Part shown: positions 1-7,450 of the stretch, in pieces
Numbering within the stretch: position 1 is the stretch's first letter
How the letters are laid out: every line of letters starts with the position of its first letter
Origin: CAIUPE01 sp046091665
Lineage (GTDB): Bacteria; Pseudomonadota; Alphaproteobacteria; Rhizobiales; Beijerinckiaceae
Assembly: GCA_046091665.1 (NCBI GenBank)
Contig: JBJTCD010000004.1
Coordinates: 1-15,170, forward strand
Direction of reading: 5' to 3'
Length of the DNA stretch: 15,170 nucleotides
Notes under the pieces: generated by a model
Database searches by the model: none
The model's input: the letters and a program-made list of their open reading frames with translations, nothing else
What the model was told of the DNA's origin: nothing
Position numbers and translations under genes: made by a program

Positions 1-24
1 AATTCATCATTCTAAAGTTGTAGA

Positions 25-1647
25 TCAGCCTCTGTGGAGGGCGCGATCCGCCGCCGTTTCGGGGATCCACCACTCAAATCCCCGCTTGGTTTGATGATAG
101 CGGGGCCAGGGATGCTCAAGCGGCGGATCATAATCGCACCAGGGCACCTCCCACTTTGCGCCGCCAATCCCGCCGCCGGTGCGCTCTTCAAATTCTTTGC
201 GGGCCGATTTCCTAAATTCCGGATCGGCAATGATGTCGAACAAAGTGAGTCCGATGGTCTTGGCGGCCTTGTTCATCATCGGATCAATGGTTGCGTTGAT
301 CCCGCCAAGCGCATTCATCACCCAATCGGGATAGGTAAATCCAGCCGGAGCCTTCAAAGCCGGGCGACCGATATAAAGCCTCACGGTGGGCGCGTGCCAC
401 GTCATGTCGGTATAATCATCGGATGTGTAATGCGTTTGCCATGCCGGAATTTCTGCCCGGATCTTTTTCTCGGCCTCTTCAGGATCGATCAAACGCTCGA
501 TTTCATCGATGAAGGGCTTATCGATTGGCGAGAGTCCAAGTTCTTTTTGAATCTCATGGGCCGCTTTGATGGCTGCCTCATCAAAATGCGGTGCGCCCAC
601 GCGTTTCAAATTTTCAAAAGTGCGTCGCGCCATTGCGTGATTGGCTAAGCCTTGTCGCGATTTTGAAACCCAATGTTTTTTTACCGTGCAATGCGCGGCA
701 AGCGCTGCGGCTTCAGCGGTGCGATCAAGCACGGCCAAAATTTTATCAAGCATCGCACGCGAAGGTGCACGGATCGCATACATAATCTGCGCCATCTGCG
801 CGGGCAGATTATCTGCGGTCGCTTGGCCCGAAGCGAGGATTGTTTCATTCACCGTCCAAGTGCCAGAATGCGGCAACATGTGATCCCGCGCCGTTTTTGC
901 GAGTGTGAACATCGTGGTTACAGCATCATTGGCACCCGGAGCGCGCGCCATCGTATGCGCCGCCGGAATCGGATTACCTGACTGCGAGTGATTGATGTCT
1001 TCTAACCATGTCTCGGGAGTTTCGCATAAAAACTCGTAGATGACGCCATAGTAAGGACCGCAATGCGTGTCCCATCGACATGTGTTTGCATAAGGCAACA
1101 TGTAAAAGGGATGAAAAGAAACGATGCCATCAAGCCCGTCATAATAGCCTTTCGCCGCATGGATCGGTTTTGAGCCGCGCACTTTTTCAGCGGGCTCTCC
1201 CATGAAGCGCAGCGTGCCTGTGATGCCGTGTTTTTCCATCGCGGCTTTCGCAGCAAGAAGCCCGCCTAAAGCACTCATGCCGAGCGCGGAATGCGGATCC
1301 GTATGCCCACCGGCAAATCGTGACAGCCCATCTCTTGGTGCTCGATAGGGCGCAGCCTTTTGGCAATTGCCGGGCACGGCATCATATTCTGCATAGGTCA
1401 TGGCGGCTGGGCCCGGCCCATTCGACCAGCGCGCGGAGAAGGCTGTCGGCATGCCCCCCGAGCCTTCCTCAACGGCAAAACCTTCCGCGCGGAGCCGCTC
1501 GACATACCAAGCGGCAGAGCGTTCTTCGCGCCAGGCCGTCTCGCCAAACTCGAAAATTGTCCGGTTCCAGGCCGATAATTCGCTCATCCGCGCGTCCACC
1601 GCATCGATGACGGACTGACCTCGGCTGGGCTTCATCGATTCGGACAT
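25..1647 (-). CDS. AbgB-like M20 family amidohydrolase with divergent metal-site motifs
   Basis: A 540-residue protein of the M20 metallopeptidase/amidohydrolase superfamily, closest in general form to the p-aminobenzoyl-glutamate hydrolase subunit B (AbgB) group, which cleaves amide bonds of N-acyl amino acids in the cytoplasm. Visible landmarks are EYDAVPG (residues 87-93), GGHTDPHSALG (113-123), GEPAEKVRGSK (150-160) and SFHP (177-180). In typical M20 enzymes the second block reads GHxCGHD and the third ends in EE. Here the Cys-Gly-His part is replaced and the second Glu is Lys, so the metal site may differ or be lost. About 60 residues longer than AbgB as I recall it, with extra material after residue 180. 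The ATG at 1647 has GGGAGAG about 9 bases upstream. It is divergent from the 2-hydroxyacid dehydrogenase gene, with about 118 bases between starts. The fold assignment is firm; the substrate is unknown. Confidence 0.85.
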   Translation of the reverse strand: MSESMKPSRGQSVIDAVDARMSELSAWNRTIFEFGETAWREERSAAWYVERLRAEGFAVEEGSGGMPTAFSARWSNGPGPAAMTYAEYDAVPGNCQKAAPYRAPRDGLSRFAGGHTDPHSALGMSALGGLLAAKAAMEKHGITGTLRFMGEPAEKVRGSKPIHAAKGYYDGLDGIVSFHPFYMLPYANTCRWDTHCGPYYGVIYEFLCETPETWLEDINHSQSGNPIPAAHTMARAPGANDAVTTMFTLAKTARDHMLPHSGTWTVNETILASGQATADNLPAQMAQIMYAIRAPSRAMLDKILAVLDRTAEAAALAAHCTVKKHWVSKSRQGLANHAMARRTFENLKRVGAPHFDEAAIKAAHEIQKELGLSPIDKPFIDEIERLIDPEEAEKKIRAEIPAWQTHYTSDDYTDMTWHAPTVRLYIGRPALKAPAGFTYPDWVMNALGGINATIDPMMNKAAKTIGLTLFDIIADPEFRKSARKEFEERTGGGIGGAKWEVPWCDYDPPLEHPWPRYHQTKRGFEWWIPETAADRALHRG

Positions 1648-1765
1648 GGCACCACTCTCCCACGCAATTTTTATAACTATGCCCAGCGCGCGCCGGGCTT
1701 CTCAAGAGCCACAAACAAGATTAGCAATGGAGCCAACAAGAAAATCCGTTTCGGGGAATGATGCG

Positions 1766-2926
1766 ATGTCCGCTCTTGATGCCTGCCTGACGATTGCCGA
1801 ATTGAAAGATCTGGCGCGTTGCCGCGTGCCGAAAATGTTTTTCGACTATGCAGATTCCGGCAGCTGGACTGAGAGCACCTATCGCGCGAACGAAAGCGAT
1901 TTTGCCAAAATTCTTCTGCGCCAACGCGTCGCCGTGAATATGGAAGGACGCACACTCGCAACCGATATGCTTGGTGAAAAAATTTCAATGCCGGTCGCGC
2001 TCGCGCCAACGGGTTTGACAGGCATGCAACATGCCGATGGTGAAATCAAAGCCGCGCGCGCCGCTGAAAAATTTGGTGTGCCCTTTACGCTTTCAACCAT
2101 GAGCATTTGTTCGATTGAAGATATAGCCGAGAACACATCAAAGCCTTTTTGGTTTCAGCTTTATGTGATGAGAGATCGTAAATTTATTGAGCGTTTGATT
2201 GATCGCACCAAGGCGGCAAAATGTTCCGCACTTGTCTTGACGATGGATCTACAAATCTTAGGCCAACGTCATAAAGATTTGCGTAATGGTCTTTCAGCAC
2301 CGCCGAAATTCACGCCGAAACATATTTGGCAAATGGCGACACGCCCTCGCTGGTGTTTGGGTATGCTGGGCACTCATCGTCGTACCTTCCGCAATCTTGT
2401 CGGCCATGTCGATAATCTTGTTGATTTGAGTTCGCTCTCAGCGTGGACCGCGCAGCAATTTGATCCGACTTTGAGTTGGAATGATGTCGGCTGGATCAAA
2501 GATCGTTTTGGCGGCAAAGTGATTGTGAAGGGCGTCCTTGATCCTGAAGATGCGCGGCTTGCCGTTTCGCATGGCGCGGATGGGATCATCGTCTCCAATC
2601 ATGGTGGACGTCAGCTTGATGGTGCACCGTCATCCATACGCATTCTGCCTGAAATTGTTGAAGCGGTCGGCGGCAAGACAGAAATCTATCTCGATGGCGG
2701 CATTCGCTCGGGCCAAGATGTTCTGAAAGCTCTGGCGCTTGGTGCAAAATCAACCTTTATTGGCCGACCCTTTTTATATGGATTGGGTGCAGGCGGAGAG
2801 GCGGGTGTGACACGTTCTCTCGAAATCATTCGCAAAGAGATGGACATCACGATGGCGCTCTGCGGTGAACGCGATATAAAAAATATCGGCGCGCACAATA
2901 TTTATCAGAATGGGTTGGCGCGGTAA
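1766..2926 (+). CDS. FMN-dependent alpha-hydroxy acid dehydrogenase (LldD / glycolate oxidase family)
   Basis: A 386-residue enzyme that oxidises L-2-hydroxy acids (lactate, glycolate, mandelate or similar) to 2-keto acids using FMN. The N-terminus matches the family (LTIAELKDLARCRVPKMFF, then DYADSGS). APTGLTGM and WFQLYVMRD belong to the TIM-barrel FMN site. The catalytic histidine is residue 279 in SNHGGRQLDGAPS, and the phosphate-binding end DGGIRSGQDVLKALALGAK is intact. The frame is open back to 1646, but I chose the ATG at 1766: GGGGAA lies 7 bases before it, and the protein then begins exactly where relatives begin and has their usual length. ATG 1727 is the alternative. The family is certain. 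The substrate is not, since the residues separating lactate, glycolate and mandelate enzymes cannot be judged reliably here. An upstream amidohydrolase on the other strand could release a hydroxy acid substrate, but that is speculation. Confidence 0.93.
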   Translation: MSALDACLTIAELKDLARCRVPKMFFDYADSGSWTESTYRANESDFAKILLRQRVAVNMEGRTLATDMLGEKISMPVALAPTGLTGMQHADGEIKAARAAEKFGVPFTLSTMSICSIEDIAENTSKPFWFQLYVMRDRKFIERLIDRTKAAKCSALVLTMDLQILGQRHKDLRNGLSAPPKFTPKHIWQMATRPRWCLGMLGTHRRTFRNLVGHVDNLVDLSSLSAWTAQQFDPTLSWNDVGWIKDRFGGKVIVKGVLDPEDARLAVSHGADGIIVSNHGGRQLDGAPSSIRILPEIVEAVGGKTEIYLDGGIRSGQDVLKALALGAKSTFIGRPFLYGLGAGGEAGVTRSLEIIRKEMDITMALCGERDIKNIGAHNIYQNGLAR

Positions 2927-2962
2927 AAATTCGTTTCTTATTTTTTAACTTGCTTCATTCCG

Positions 2963-3027
2963 CATCCTGAGGAGCCGTCTTTTTCTCCCCTCATCCTGAG
3001 CCGTCGCGTAGCGACGAGTCGAAGGAC
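2963..3027. repeat. REP-like palindromic element between convergent genes
   Basis: CATCCTGAG occurs twice in the same orientation (2963-2971 and 2992-3000). The second copy leads into a perfect 6-bp stem, CGTCGC (3002-3007), loop GTA, GCGACG (3011-3016), followed by GTCGAAGGAC. This matches the style of short interspersed palindromes I recall from Rhizobiales genomes. It sits between the 3' ends of the 2-hydroxyacid dehydrogenase and DUF3297 genes, a usual place for REP elements. The first part looks like a truncated second unit. A role in transcript 3'-end stability is possible. No U-tract follows, so it is not a classical terminator. Confidence 0.6.
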
Positions 3028-3030
3028 GTT

Positions 3031-3279
3031 TCACTCGCCCTTCAAAAACGCTTCGACCTTGCCTTTGAGTTTGATTGTCATCTGTTTGCCGAAGCGGTCT
3101 TTGGCCGCGCCTGCCGCCACGCGCACCCAGCCCTCGCTTAGGCAATATTCCTCGACATTCGTCTTCTCGACGCCGTTGAAACGGATGCCGATCCCTTTTG
3201 CGAGCAGCGCCTCGTTATGAAATGGGCTGTCGGGGTCGACCGAGAGGCGGTCGGGCAGGGCGGCGTCGGGGTTCGTCAT
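3031..3279 (-). CDS. DUF3297 family small protein
   Basis: An 82-residue protein that I recognise as DUF3297, a conserved small proteobacterial family without an established function. Typical features are the start LPDRLSVDPDSPFHNE, the middle GIGIRFNGVEKTNVEEYC and the end of the form KDRFGKQMTIKLKGKVEAFL. Full length for the family, with no signal peptide or membrane segment. The ATG at 3279 has GGAG about 11 bases upstream, a little far but acceptable. It is divergent from the cold-shock gene across about 260 bases and convergent with the 2-hydroxyacid dehydrogenase gene. Confidence 0.85.
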   Translation of the reverse strand: MTNPDAALPDRLSVDPDSPFHNEALLAKGIGIRFNGVEKTNVEEYCLSEGWVRVAAGAAKDRFGKQMTIKLKGKVEAFLKGE

Positions 3280-3417
3280 CGGGCTGTTACTCCAAAAAGA
3301 TCGGTGCCAGAATATGGCAGTCAGTGATGAAAATTTGTCTCTGGCGCGCCTTTTAACCCGTTGATGGACAAGCGTAAATTGAAAATCTGCCCTTGTAGGC
3401 TGCGGGTTGTCCTTACT

Positions 3418-3445
3418 TTGACACCGACATCCATTAAAATAATTC
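3418..3445 (+). promoter_or_regulatory. Possible sigma-70 promoter for the cold-shock gene
   Basis: A perfect TTGACA (3418-3423) is followed after 16 bases by TAATTC (3440-3445), a weak -10. If used, transcription would start near 3452 and give a leader of about 90 bases before the ATG at 3544. Long structured leaders are characteristic of cold-inducible csp mRNAs. The rest of 3280-3543 shows no gene. This call rests only on hexamer matches. Confidence 0.35.
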
Positions 3446-3543
3446 CGACATCATGACAATTTATCCACCGGAATATTGCGTCTTTTCGCATTCGGGGTTA
3501 GCGTAAACGACCGTCAATGGGTGGCGGAGACTTTGAGGACGTA

Positions 3544-3753
3544 ATGGCGACAGGAACTGTTAAGTGGTTTAACGCGACCAAGGGATATGGATTCATTCAG
3601 CCGGATGGCGGTGGTCCAGATGTGTTTGTTCACATTTCTGCGGTCCAACAGGCCGGGCTTTCCGATCTGCAAGAAAAGCAGAAGATCAGCTATGAGCTGG
3701 TTATGGATCCCCGTAAGAATAAGACCAGCGCAGGCAATCTGAAACTGGTTTGA
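3544..3753 (+). CDS. CspA-family cold-shock protein
   Basis: A 69-residue single cold-shock domain, an RNA/ssDNA-binding beta barrel acting as an RNA chaperone. RNP1 is visible as KGYGFI (residues 13-18) and RNP2 as VFVHI (31-35), with the family start MATGTVKWFN. The frame extends upstream to 3517, but those nine extra residues are not family-like. The ATG at 3544 has GAGGA 4 bases upstream (3535-3539) and gives the standard length. It stands alone, with a long upstream region and a strong terminator after it, so it is monocistronic. Whether it is cold-induced or constitutive cannot be told. Confidence 0.95.
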   Translation: MATGTVKWFNATKGYGFIQPDGGGPDVFVHISAVQQAGLSDLQEKQKISYELVMDPRKNKTSAGNLKLV

Positions 3754-3825
3754 TGCGGGTACGCATCGCGAAAGCGGTGTTCGGCGGCTTGTGATCAGGC
3801 CTATCGACTGTCGTCTTTCCATCTG

Positions 3826-3853
3826 AAAAGGCGCCCTTTGGGTGCCTTTTTTG
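3826..3853 (+). terminator. Intrinsic terminator after the cold-shock gene
   Basis: An 11-bp stem (3826-3836 with 3840-3850, one G-U pair, three-base TTT loop) runs straight into a run of six T, then GTTTTT. This is a textbook rho-independent terminator about 73 bases after the csp stop codon. Only four A precede the stem, so it is probably weak for the opposite strand. Confidence 0.9.
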
Positions 3854-3891
3854 TTTTTAGAGTCTTTTCGTTTTTCTCTCTCTTTGCGCAG

Positions 3892-4824
3892 TTAGAAATT
3901 GACTGCGTTTCCGCCTTTCAAAGACAGAAGGGCGCGCGCTTCATCAGGCGTCGCCACGCTTAATCCCAATCCTTCGATGAGTGTGCGAGCGATACGGACT
4001 TGTTCGGCGTTTGAAGTCGCGAGCTTTCCCGGGCCCGCCCAAATCGAATCTTCCAATCCGACACGCACATTGCCACCGACTGCTGCAGCGGTTGCTGCGA
4101 TGGGCATCTGATTGCGACCCGCGCCCAACACCGACCATACATACTCATCGCCGAATAAGCGATCCGCTGTCCGCTTCATATGCATCACATCGTCAGGATG
4201 CGGACCAATGCCTCCCAAGATTCCGAAAACGGTTTGCACAAAGAGGGGCGGAGTTACGAGTTTGCGGTCAAGAAAATGCGCGAGATTATAAAGATGCGCG
4301 GTATCATAACATTCATATTCAAAACGTGTGCCCGCATCTTTCAAAGTCGAGAGCACAAACTCAATGTCTTTGAATGTGTTACGAAAGACGAGATCGCGTG
4401 AATTTTCAAGGACAATCGGTTCCCATTCATGTTTGAATTCACGAAAGCGTCCGAGCATCGGAAACAAACCGAAATTCATCGAGCCCATATTGAGTGAAGC
4501 GAGCTCCGGTTTGAAATGTGCAGCCGGTTGCACGCGTTCCGCCACCGTCATGGAGGGCGCGCCACCCGTTGTTAAATTGATCACAACATTTGAACGCGCG
4601 CGAATGGTTGAGAGAAATTTTCCAAAGGCTTCGGGGGATTGATCGGGTCGTCCATTGTCCGGATTGCGCGCATGAAGATGCACAATCGCAGCACCTGCCT
4701 CTGCCGCTTCAATCGCTGACTGCGCAATCTCGTCAGGCGTAACCGGCAAATGTGGCGACATTGACGGCGTGTGAATCGCACCCGTGATGGCACAAGTGAT
4801 GATGGTTTTTCGTTTCAAAGACAT
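3892..4824 (-). CDS. BKACE-family beta-keto acid cleavage enzyme (DUF849)
   Basis: A 310-residue member of the BKACE family (DUF849), whose founder Kce cleaves 3-keto-5-aminohexanoate. These zinc enzymes condense a beta-keto acid with acetyl-CoA to give acetoacetate plus a new CoA thioester. Family features: start KTIITCAITGAIHTP, zinc-ligand motif IVHLHAR with His49 and His51, INLTTGG (82-88), NMGSMNFG (112-119), and VRVGLEDSIW near residue 258 carrying the third ligand Glu258. Length is normal and all key residues are present, so it should be active. It lies 21 bases after the SDR gene on the same strand with AAAGG just upstream of its ATG, so it is the second gene of a two-gene operon. Substrates in this family vary widely (amino-hexanoate, dehydrocarnitine and others) and cannot be chosen from sequence alone. 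Confidence 0.93.
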   Translation of the reverse strand: MSLKRKTIITCAITGAIHTPSMSPHLPVTPDEIAQSAIEAAEAGAAIVHLHARNPDNGRPDQSPEAFGKFLSTIRARSNVVINLTTGGAPSMTVAERVQPAAHFKPELASLNMGSMNFGLFPMLGRFREFKHEWEPIVLENSRDLVFRNTFKDIEFVLSTLKDAGTRFEYECYDTAHLYNLAHFLDRKLVTPPLFVQTVFGILGGIGPHPDDVMHMKRTADRLFGDEYVWSVLGAGRNQMPIAATAAAVGGNVRVGLEDSIWAGPGKLATSNAEQVRIARTLIEGLGLSVATPDEARALLSLKGGNAVNF

Positions 4825-4845
4825 TTGACGCCTTTACATGTTGCT

Positions 4846-5631
4846 TCACAAAGTTTCGACATTGCCATCGACGCCGAGCGATTGGCCGGAAATATGACGT
4901 CCCGCGCGCGAGAGCAAAAATAGAATCGTGCCCGCAACATCGTCAGCCGTCACCATGCGCCGCATCGACACGCGATCAAGATAGGTTTTTTCCATGTCTT
5001 TATAGGACACACCCGTTTGTTCAGCGCGCACCTTGATGACATTGGTCATGCGTGGCCCTTCAACAATGCCCGGTAGAATCGCATTCACGCGAATATTGTC
5101 GGGCCCCAATTCTTTTGCGAGCGATTGCGTAAATCCAATCACGCCCCATTTTGCCGCCGCATAAGGTGTTCTGAAGGCATAACCAAAACGTCCGGCGGCA
5201 GACGACATATTGACGATGGAGCCGCCGCCAGCGGCTTTGATCAAAGGCACTGCCTTACGCGCGCATAAAAATTGCCCGGTGAGACAAATATCAATCGTGC
5301 GGTTCCACTCCGCAGGCGACAAGTCCTCAACTTTTCCGGTGGGTCCCGCAATGCCGGCATTGTTGATCAAGGCATCAAGACCACCAAGCGTCTTTGCAGC
5401 GTCAGCAAACAAGGTTTCGACATCCGCTTCTTTTGAAACATCGGCTTTGGTTGCGCCATGTGCAGGATGGGCCTTTTTAAACGCGGCTAAAGCCGTCTCA
5501 TCAATATCGCAAATATGCACGCGGGCCTTTTGTGCAATCAATAGATCCGCAATCGAGCGGCCGATGCCTGAAGCGCCAGCGGTTATGATCACGCGTGTCC
5601 CCTCGGCCAGTAAAAAAGGGTTGGTACTCAT
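4846..5631 (-). CDS. SDR-family NAD(P)-dependent dehydrogenase
   Basis: A 261-residue classical short-chain dehydrogenase/reductase. It shows the cofactor motif AGASGIG near the N-terminus (with TAG instead of the usual TGG or TG), the NNAG motif, a catalytic Ser in NMSSAAG, and YAAAK as the YxxxK dyad; the C-terminus SGQSLGVDGNVETL is also typical. The frame is open to 5661. I chose the ATG at 5631 because the protein then starts just before the first beta strand and GGAG lies about 10 bases upstream. It is the first gene of an operon with the BKACE enzyme, so a plausible role is oxidising a 3-hydroxy acid to the 3-keto acid that BKACE cleaves. That link is inferred from order only. It is divergent from the hydrolase at 5742 across 110 bases, so the two may share control. 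Confidence 0.92.
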   Translation of the reverse strand: MSTNPFLLAEGTRVIITAGASGIGRSIADLLIAQKARVHICDIDETALAAFKKAHPAHGATKADVSKEADVETLFADAAKTLGGLDALINNAGIAGPTGKVEDLSPAEWNRTIDICLTGQFLCARKAVPLIKAAGGGSIVNMSSAAGRFGYAFRTPYAAAKWGVIGFTQSLAKELGPDNIRVNAILPGIVEGPRMTNVIKVRAEQTGVSYKDMEKTYLDRVSMRRMVTADDVAGTILFLLSRAGRHISGQSLGVDGNVETL

Positions 5632-5741
5632 GGGTCTTGGTCTCCACGCTTGCGATATCAATCAGGCGCGGTATCGTATTCATGGGCGGTGATCTGGCGC
5701 AAGAGCCCGTGCCGCAAAGGACAACGGGCTGGAGGTGGATG

Positions 5742-6590
5742 ATGAGTAACGCACTACGTTTTGATGACCCTGAATGGTGCGAGACGGAGTATAATCCGCG
5801 CTTACGCGTGAGCGATGCGGCCACCTATCAGCCGAAATGGGGTGATTGGGCTGCGGCTGCCCGCCAAGCTCATCCACCGCTTGCGGATCTTCGCTATGGC
5901 GATCATCCGCGTGAAGTGCTTGACATTTTCCGTGCGCCGAACGCTAGGGGTGCATGTCTTTTTATTCATGGTGGCTATTGGCGCAGCTTTTCAAAAAATG
6001 AATTCTCATGGGTTGTTGAAGCCTTGTTGAAAGAAGGCATCACGGTTGCGGTTGTGAATTATCCGCTTTGCCCTGAAGTGACGATTGCTGATATCGTTAA
6101 GTCTCTGCGCAAAGCTGTTGTCGCTTTGGCAAAGACACATTTAACACAAGAAGAAAAAGCGAAGTGGATTGTTACTGGTCATTCGGCAGGCGGTTATTTG
6201 GCCGCTGCGATGAGTGCCACGAATTGGAGAGCGCATGGTCTCGACGGTCAAGTCTTTTGCGGTGTGGTTCCGGTCTCAGGTGTCTTTGATGTGCGGCCTT
6301 TAATTCATACATCCATCAATGAGCAATTGCGCCTCACGAAAGAGAGCGCAGAAGCGCTCACGCTCTTTGATCAAAAACCTCATGATCCGATTCCGATGGT
6401 GCCGATTTATGGCGCGGATGAGTCGTCGGAATTTTGTCGTCATAGTATCGATTTAGCTAAACTATGGTTGCGCTCAGAGCCTGCGATTGGTATTGAAGGG
6501 CGCAATCACTTCAATGTGATTGAAGGGATCAAAGATCCACATTCAATTCTCTTTAAAACGCTGATGCGGCTCTTGGGCCTTAGCCAGTAA
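5742..6590 (+). CDS. Alpha/beta hydrolase, kynurenine formamidase-like (arylformamidase group)
   Basis: A 282-residue cytoplasmic alpha/beta hydrolase. It has the oxyanion-hole motif HGGYWR, the nucleophile elbow GHSAGG, an Asp in IYGADESSEF and the catalytic His in GRNHFNVIEG, giving a complete Ser-Asp-His triad. HGGYWR with NHFN near the end resembles the esterase-type kynurenine formamidases, which hydrolyse N-formylkynurenine. No other tryptophan-catabolism gene is in view, so another small ester or amide is equally possible. The frame is open from 5595, but GGAGG at 5731-5735 sits 6 bases before ATG 5742 (ATG 5739 is adjacent), and this start gives the family's length. It is divergent from the SDR-BKACE operon. 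Confidence 0.87.
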   Translation: MSNALRFDDPEWCETEYNPRLRVSDAATYQPKWGDWAAAARQAHPPLADLRYGDHPREVLDIFRAPNARGACLFIHGGYWRSFSKNEFSWVVEALLKEGITVAVVNYPLCPEVTIADIVKSLRKAVVALAKTHLTQEEKAKWIVTGHSAGGYLAAAMSATNWRAHGLDGQVFCGVVPVSGVFDVRPLIHTSINEQLRLTKESAEALTLFDQKPHDPIPMVPIYGADESSEFCRHSIDLAKLWLRSEPAIGIEGRNHFNVIEGIKDPHSILFKTLMRLLGLSQ

Positions 6591-6603
6591 CCGGATCGCA
6601 AAG

Positions 6604-6641
6604 GCAAAAAATAAAAAATCCGGCGGAGTGACCCGCCGGAT
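6604..6641 (-). terminator. Intrinsic terminator for the nitroreductase gene
   Basis: A perfect 9-bp stem (6618-6626 with 6633-6641, six-base loop) lies 36 bases beyond the nitroreductase stop codon. Read on the minus strand it is followed by TTTTTTATTTTTT. The plus-strand hydrolase ends 28 bases before the stem, but no T-run follows on that strand, so termination is mainly for the minus strand. Confidence 0.88.
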
Positions 6642-6676
6642 CTGAATCAGTTCAGTTTCTGATCAGAAAGTGAAGA

Positions 6677-7291
6677 TCAGAAAATCTTGACTTGCTCGGC
6701 GAGTGCACGGCGCGGCTTACGCGGCCAATTGCCAGGAGCGGCGCGACCAACAGCCACGAGGATTACCGGAATTTCATTCTCGCCGAGGCCGGCAACTTTT
6801 GAAACAGCAGCCGGATCAAAGCCGCTCATTGGGCCCGAGACATAACCCTTGGCTTGCGCGGCAAGCATCAAGGTCATCGCAGCAAGCGAAGCCGAGCGGA
6901 AGGCTTCATCATGTTGAAGCTGCGGATTGTTCTCATGCGAACCAACCGTCATGCCGACCCAGCCATCATAGGCGGCTTTGTCGATTGCGCCTGCATCGAG
7001 AAGCGGCTTCGCAAGACGTGCGATTTCTTTGTAACCATCCTTGATGCCGGTGATGACGAAAGTCACAACCGCATCAGCAACTTTTTGCTGGCCATAAGCG
7101 GCAGCCTTCAGCGCTTCCTTTTGGGCCTTCGAGGAGAAGGCGAGGGCGCGCCAATTTTGAAGATTGAAAGCGGTCGGCGCATGTTGCGCATAGGAGACCA
7201 ATTCTTCGATCTCGGCAGGGGTCAACACATGCGTCGTGTCGAAATTATTCGCAGAGGTACGAGCCTTGATGGTGGAGAGCGTATCAGTCAT
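6677..7291 (-). CDS. Nitroreductase-family FMN oxidoreductase
   Basis: A 204-residue protein of the nitroreductase superfamily, FMN-dependent NAD(P)H oxidoreductases that often act as homodimers on nitroaromatics, quinones or enals. Recognisable parts are KARTSANNFD near the start (FMN phosphate contact), HAPTAFNLQNWR (residues 37-48), the central helix region with ASLAAMTLMLAAQAKGY, the GPMSGFD loop, and the C-terminal PRKPRRAL segment that usually contacts FMN. Length is normal for the short members. The ATG at 7291 has only a weak GGAT upstream. It is divergent from the dehalogenase gene (159 bases apart) and has its own terminator. The physiological substrate is unknown. Confidence 0.9.
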   Translation of the reverse strand: MTDTLSTIKARTSANNFDTTHVLTPAEIEELVSYAQHAPTAFNLQNWRALAFSSKAQKEALKAAAYGQQKVADAVVTFVITGIKDGYKEIARLAKPLLDAGAIDKAAYDGWVGMTVGSHENNPQLQHDEAFRSASLAAMTLMLAAQAKGYVSGPMSGFDPAAVSKVAGLGENEIPVILVAVGRAAPGNWPRKPRRALAEQVKIF

Positions 7292-7450
7292 GGTTTTATC
7301 CAGATTTTAGTGGGTGCCCCGCAAGGCGGGTTTAAATGCGGAGACTCTCTATAGACCTCTGCGCTTGAAAAGGCATTTGCATAGGAGCAAACAAGTGCTT
7401 GCACAGGTCTCATCTGGTGCGCGCCAAAGCAAAATCGGGAAGGTCGAACC

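Noticed and set aside
34..648. A 204-codon open frame on the plus strand opposite the AbgB-like gene
   Set aside because: It lies wholly antisense to a clearly conserved protein, has no recognisable domain, and looks like a by-product of codon usage on the other strand.
1646..1765. A 40-residue N-terminal extension of the 2-hydroxyacid dehydrogenase
   Set aside because: The extension has no family similarity or targeting signal; the ATG at 1766 has a better ribosome binding site and gives the usual length.
2925..2945. AAAAAT...ATTTTT inverted repeat after the 2-hydroxyacid dehydrogenase gene as a terminator
   Set aside because: The stem is made only of A-T pairs with a nine-base loop, too weak to call.
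5210..5692. A 160-codon open frame on the plus strand opposite the SDR gene
   Set aside because: It is antisense to a well-supported SDR gene, with composition that mirrors it and no domain of its own.
7314..7332. A GC-rich small hairpin upstream of the nitroreductase gene as a riboswitch or attenuator
   Set aside because: A single 5-bp stem without a U-tract or any known aptamer pattern is not enough.
6854..7354. A 166-codon open frame on the plus strand opposite the nitroreductase gene
   Set aside because: It is antisense to a conserved gene, has no family features and no convincing ribosome binding site.
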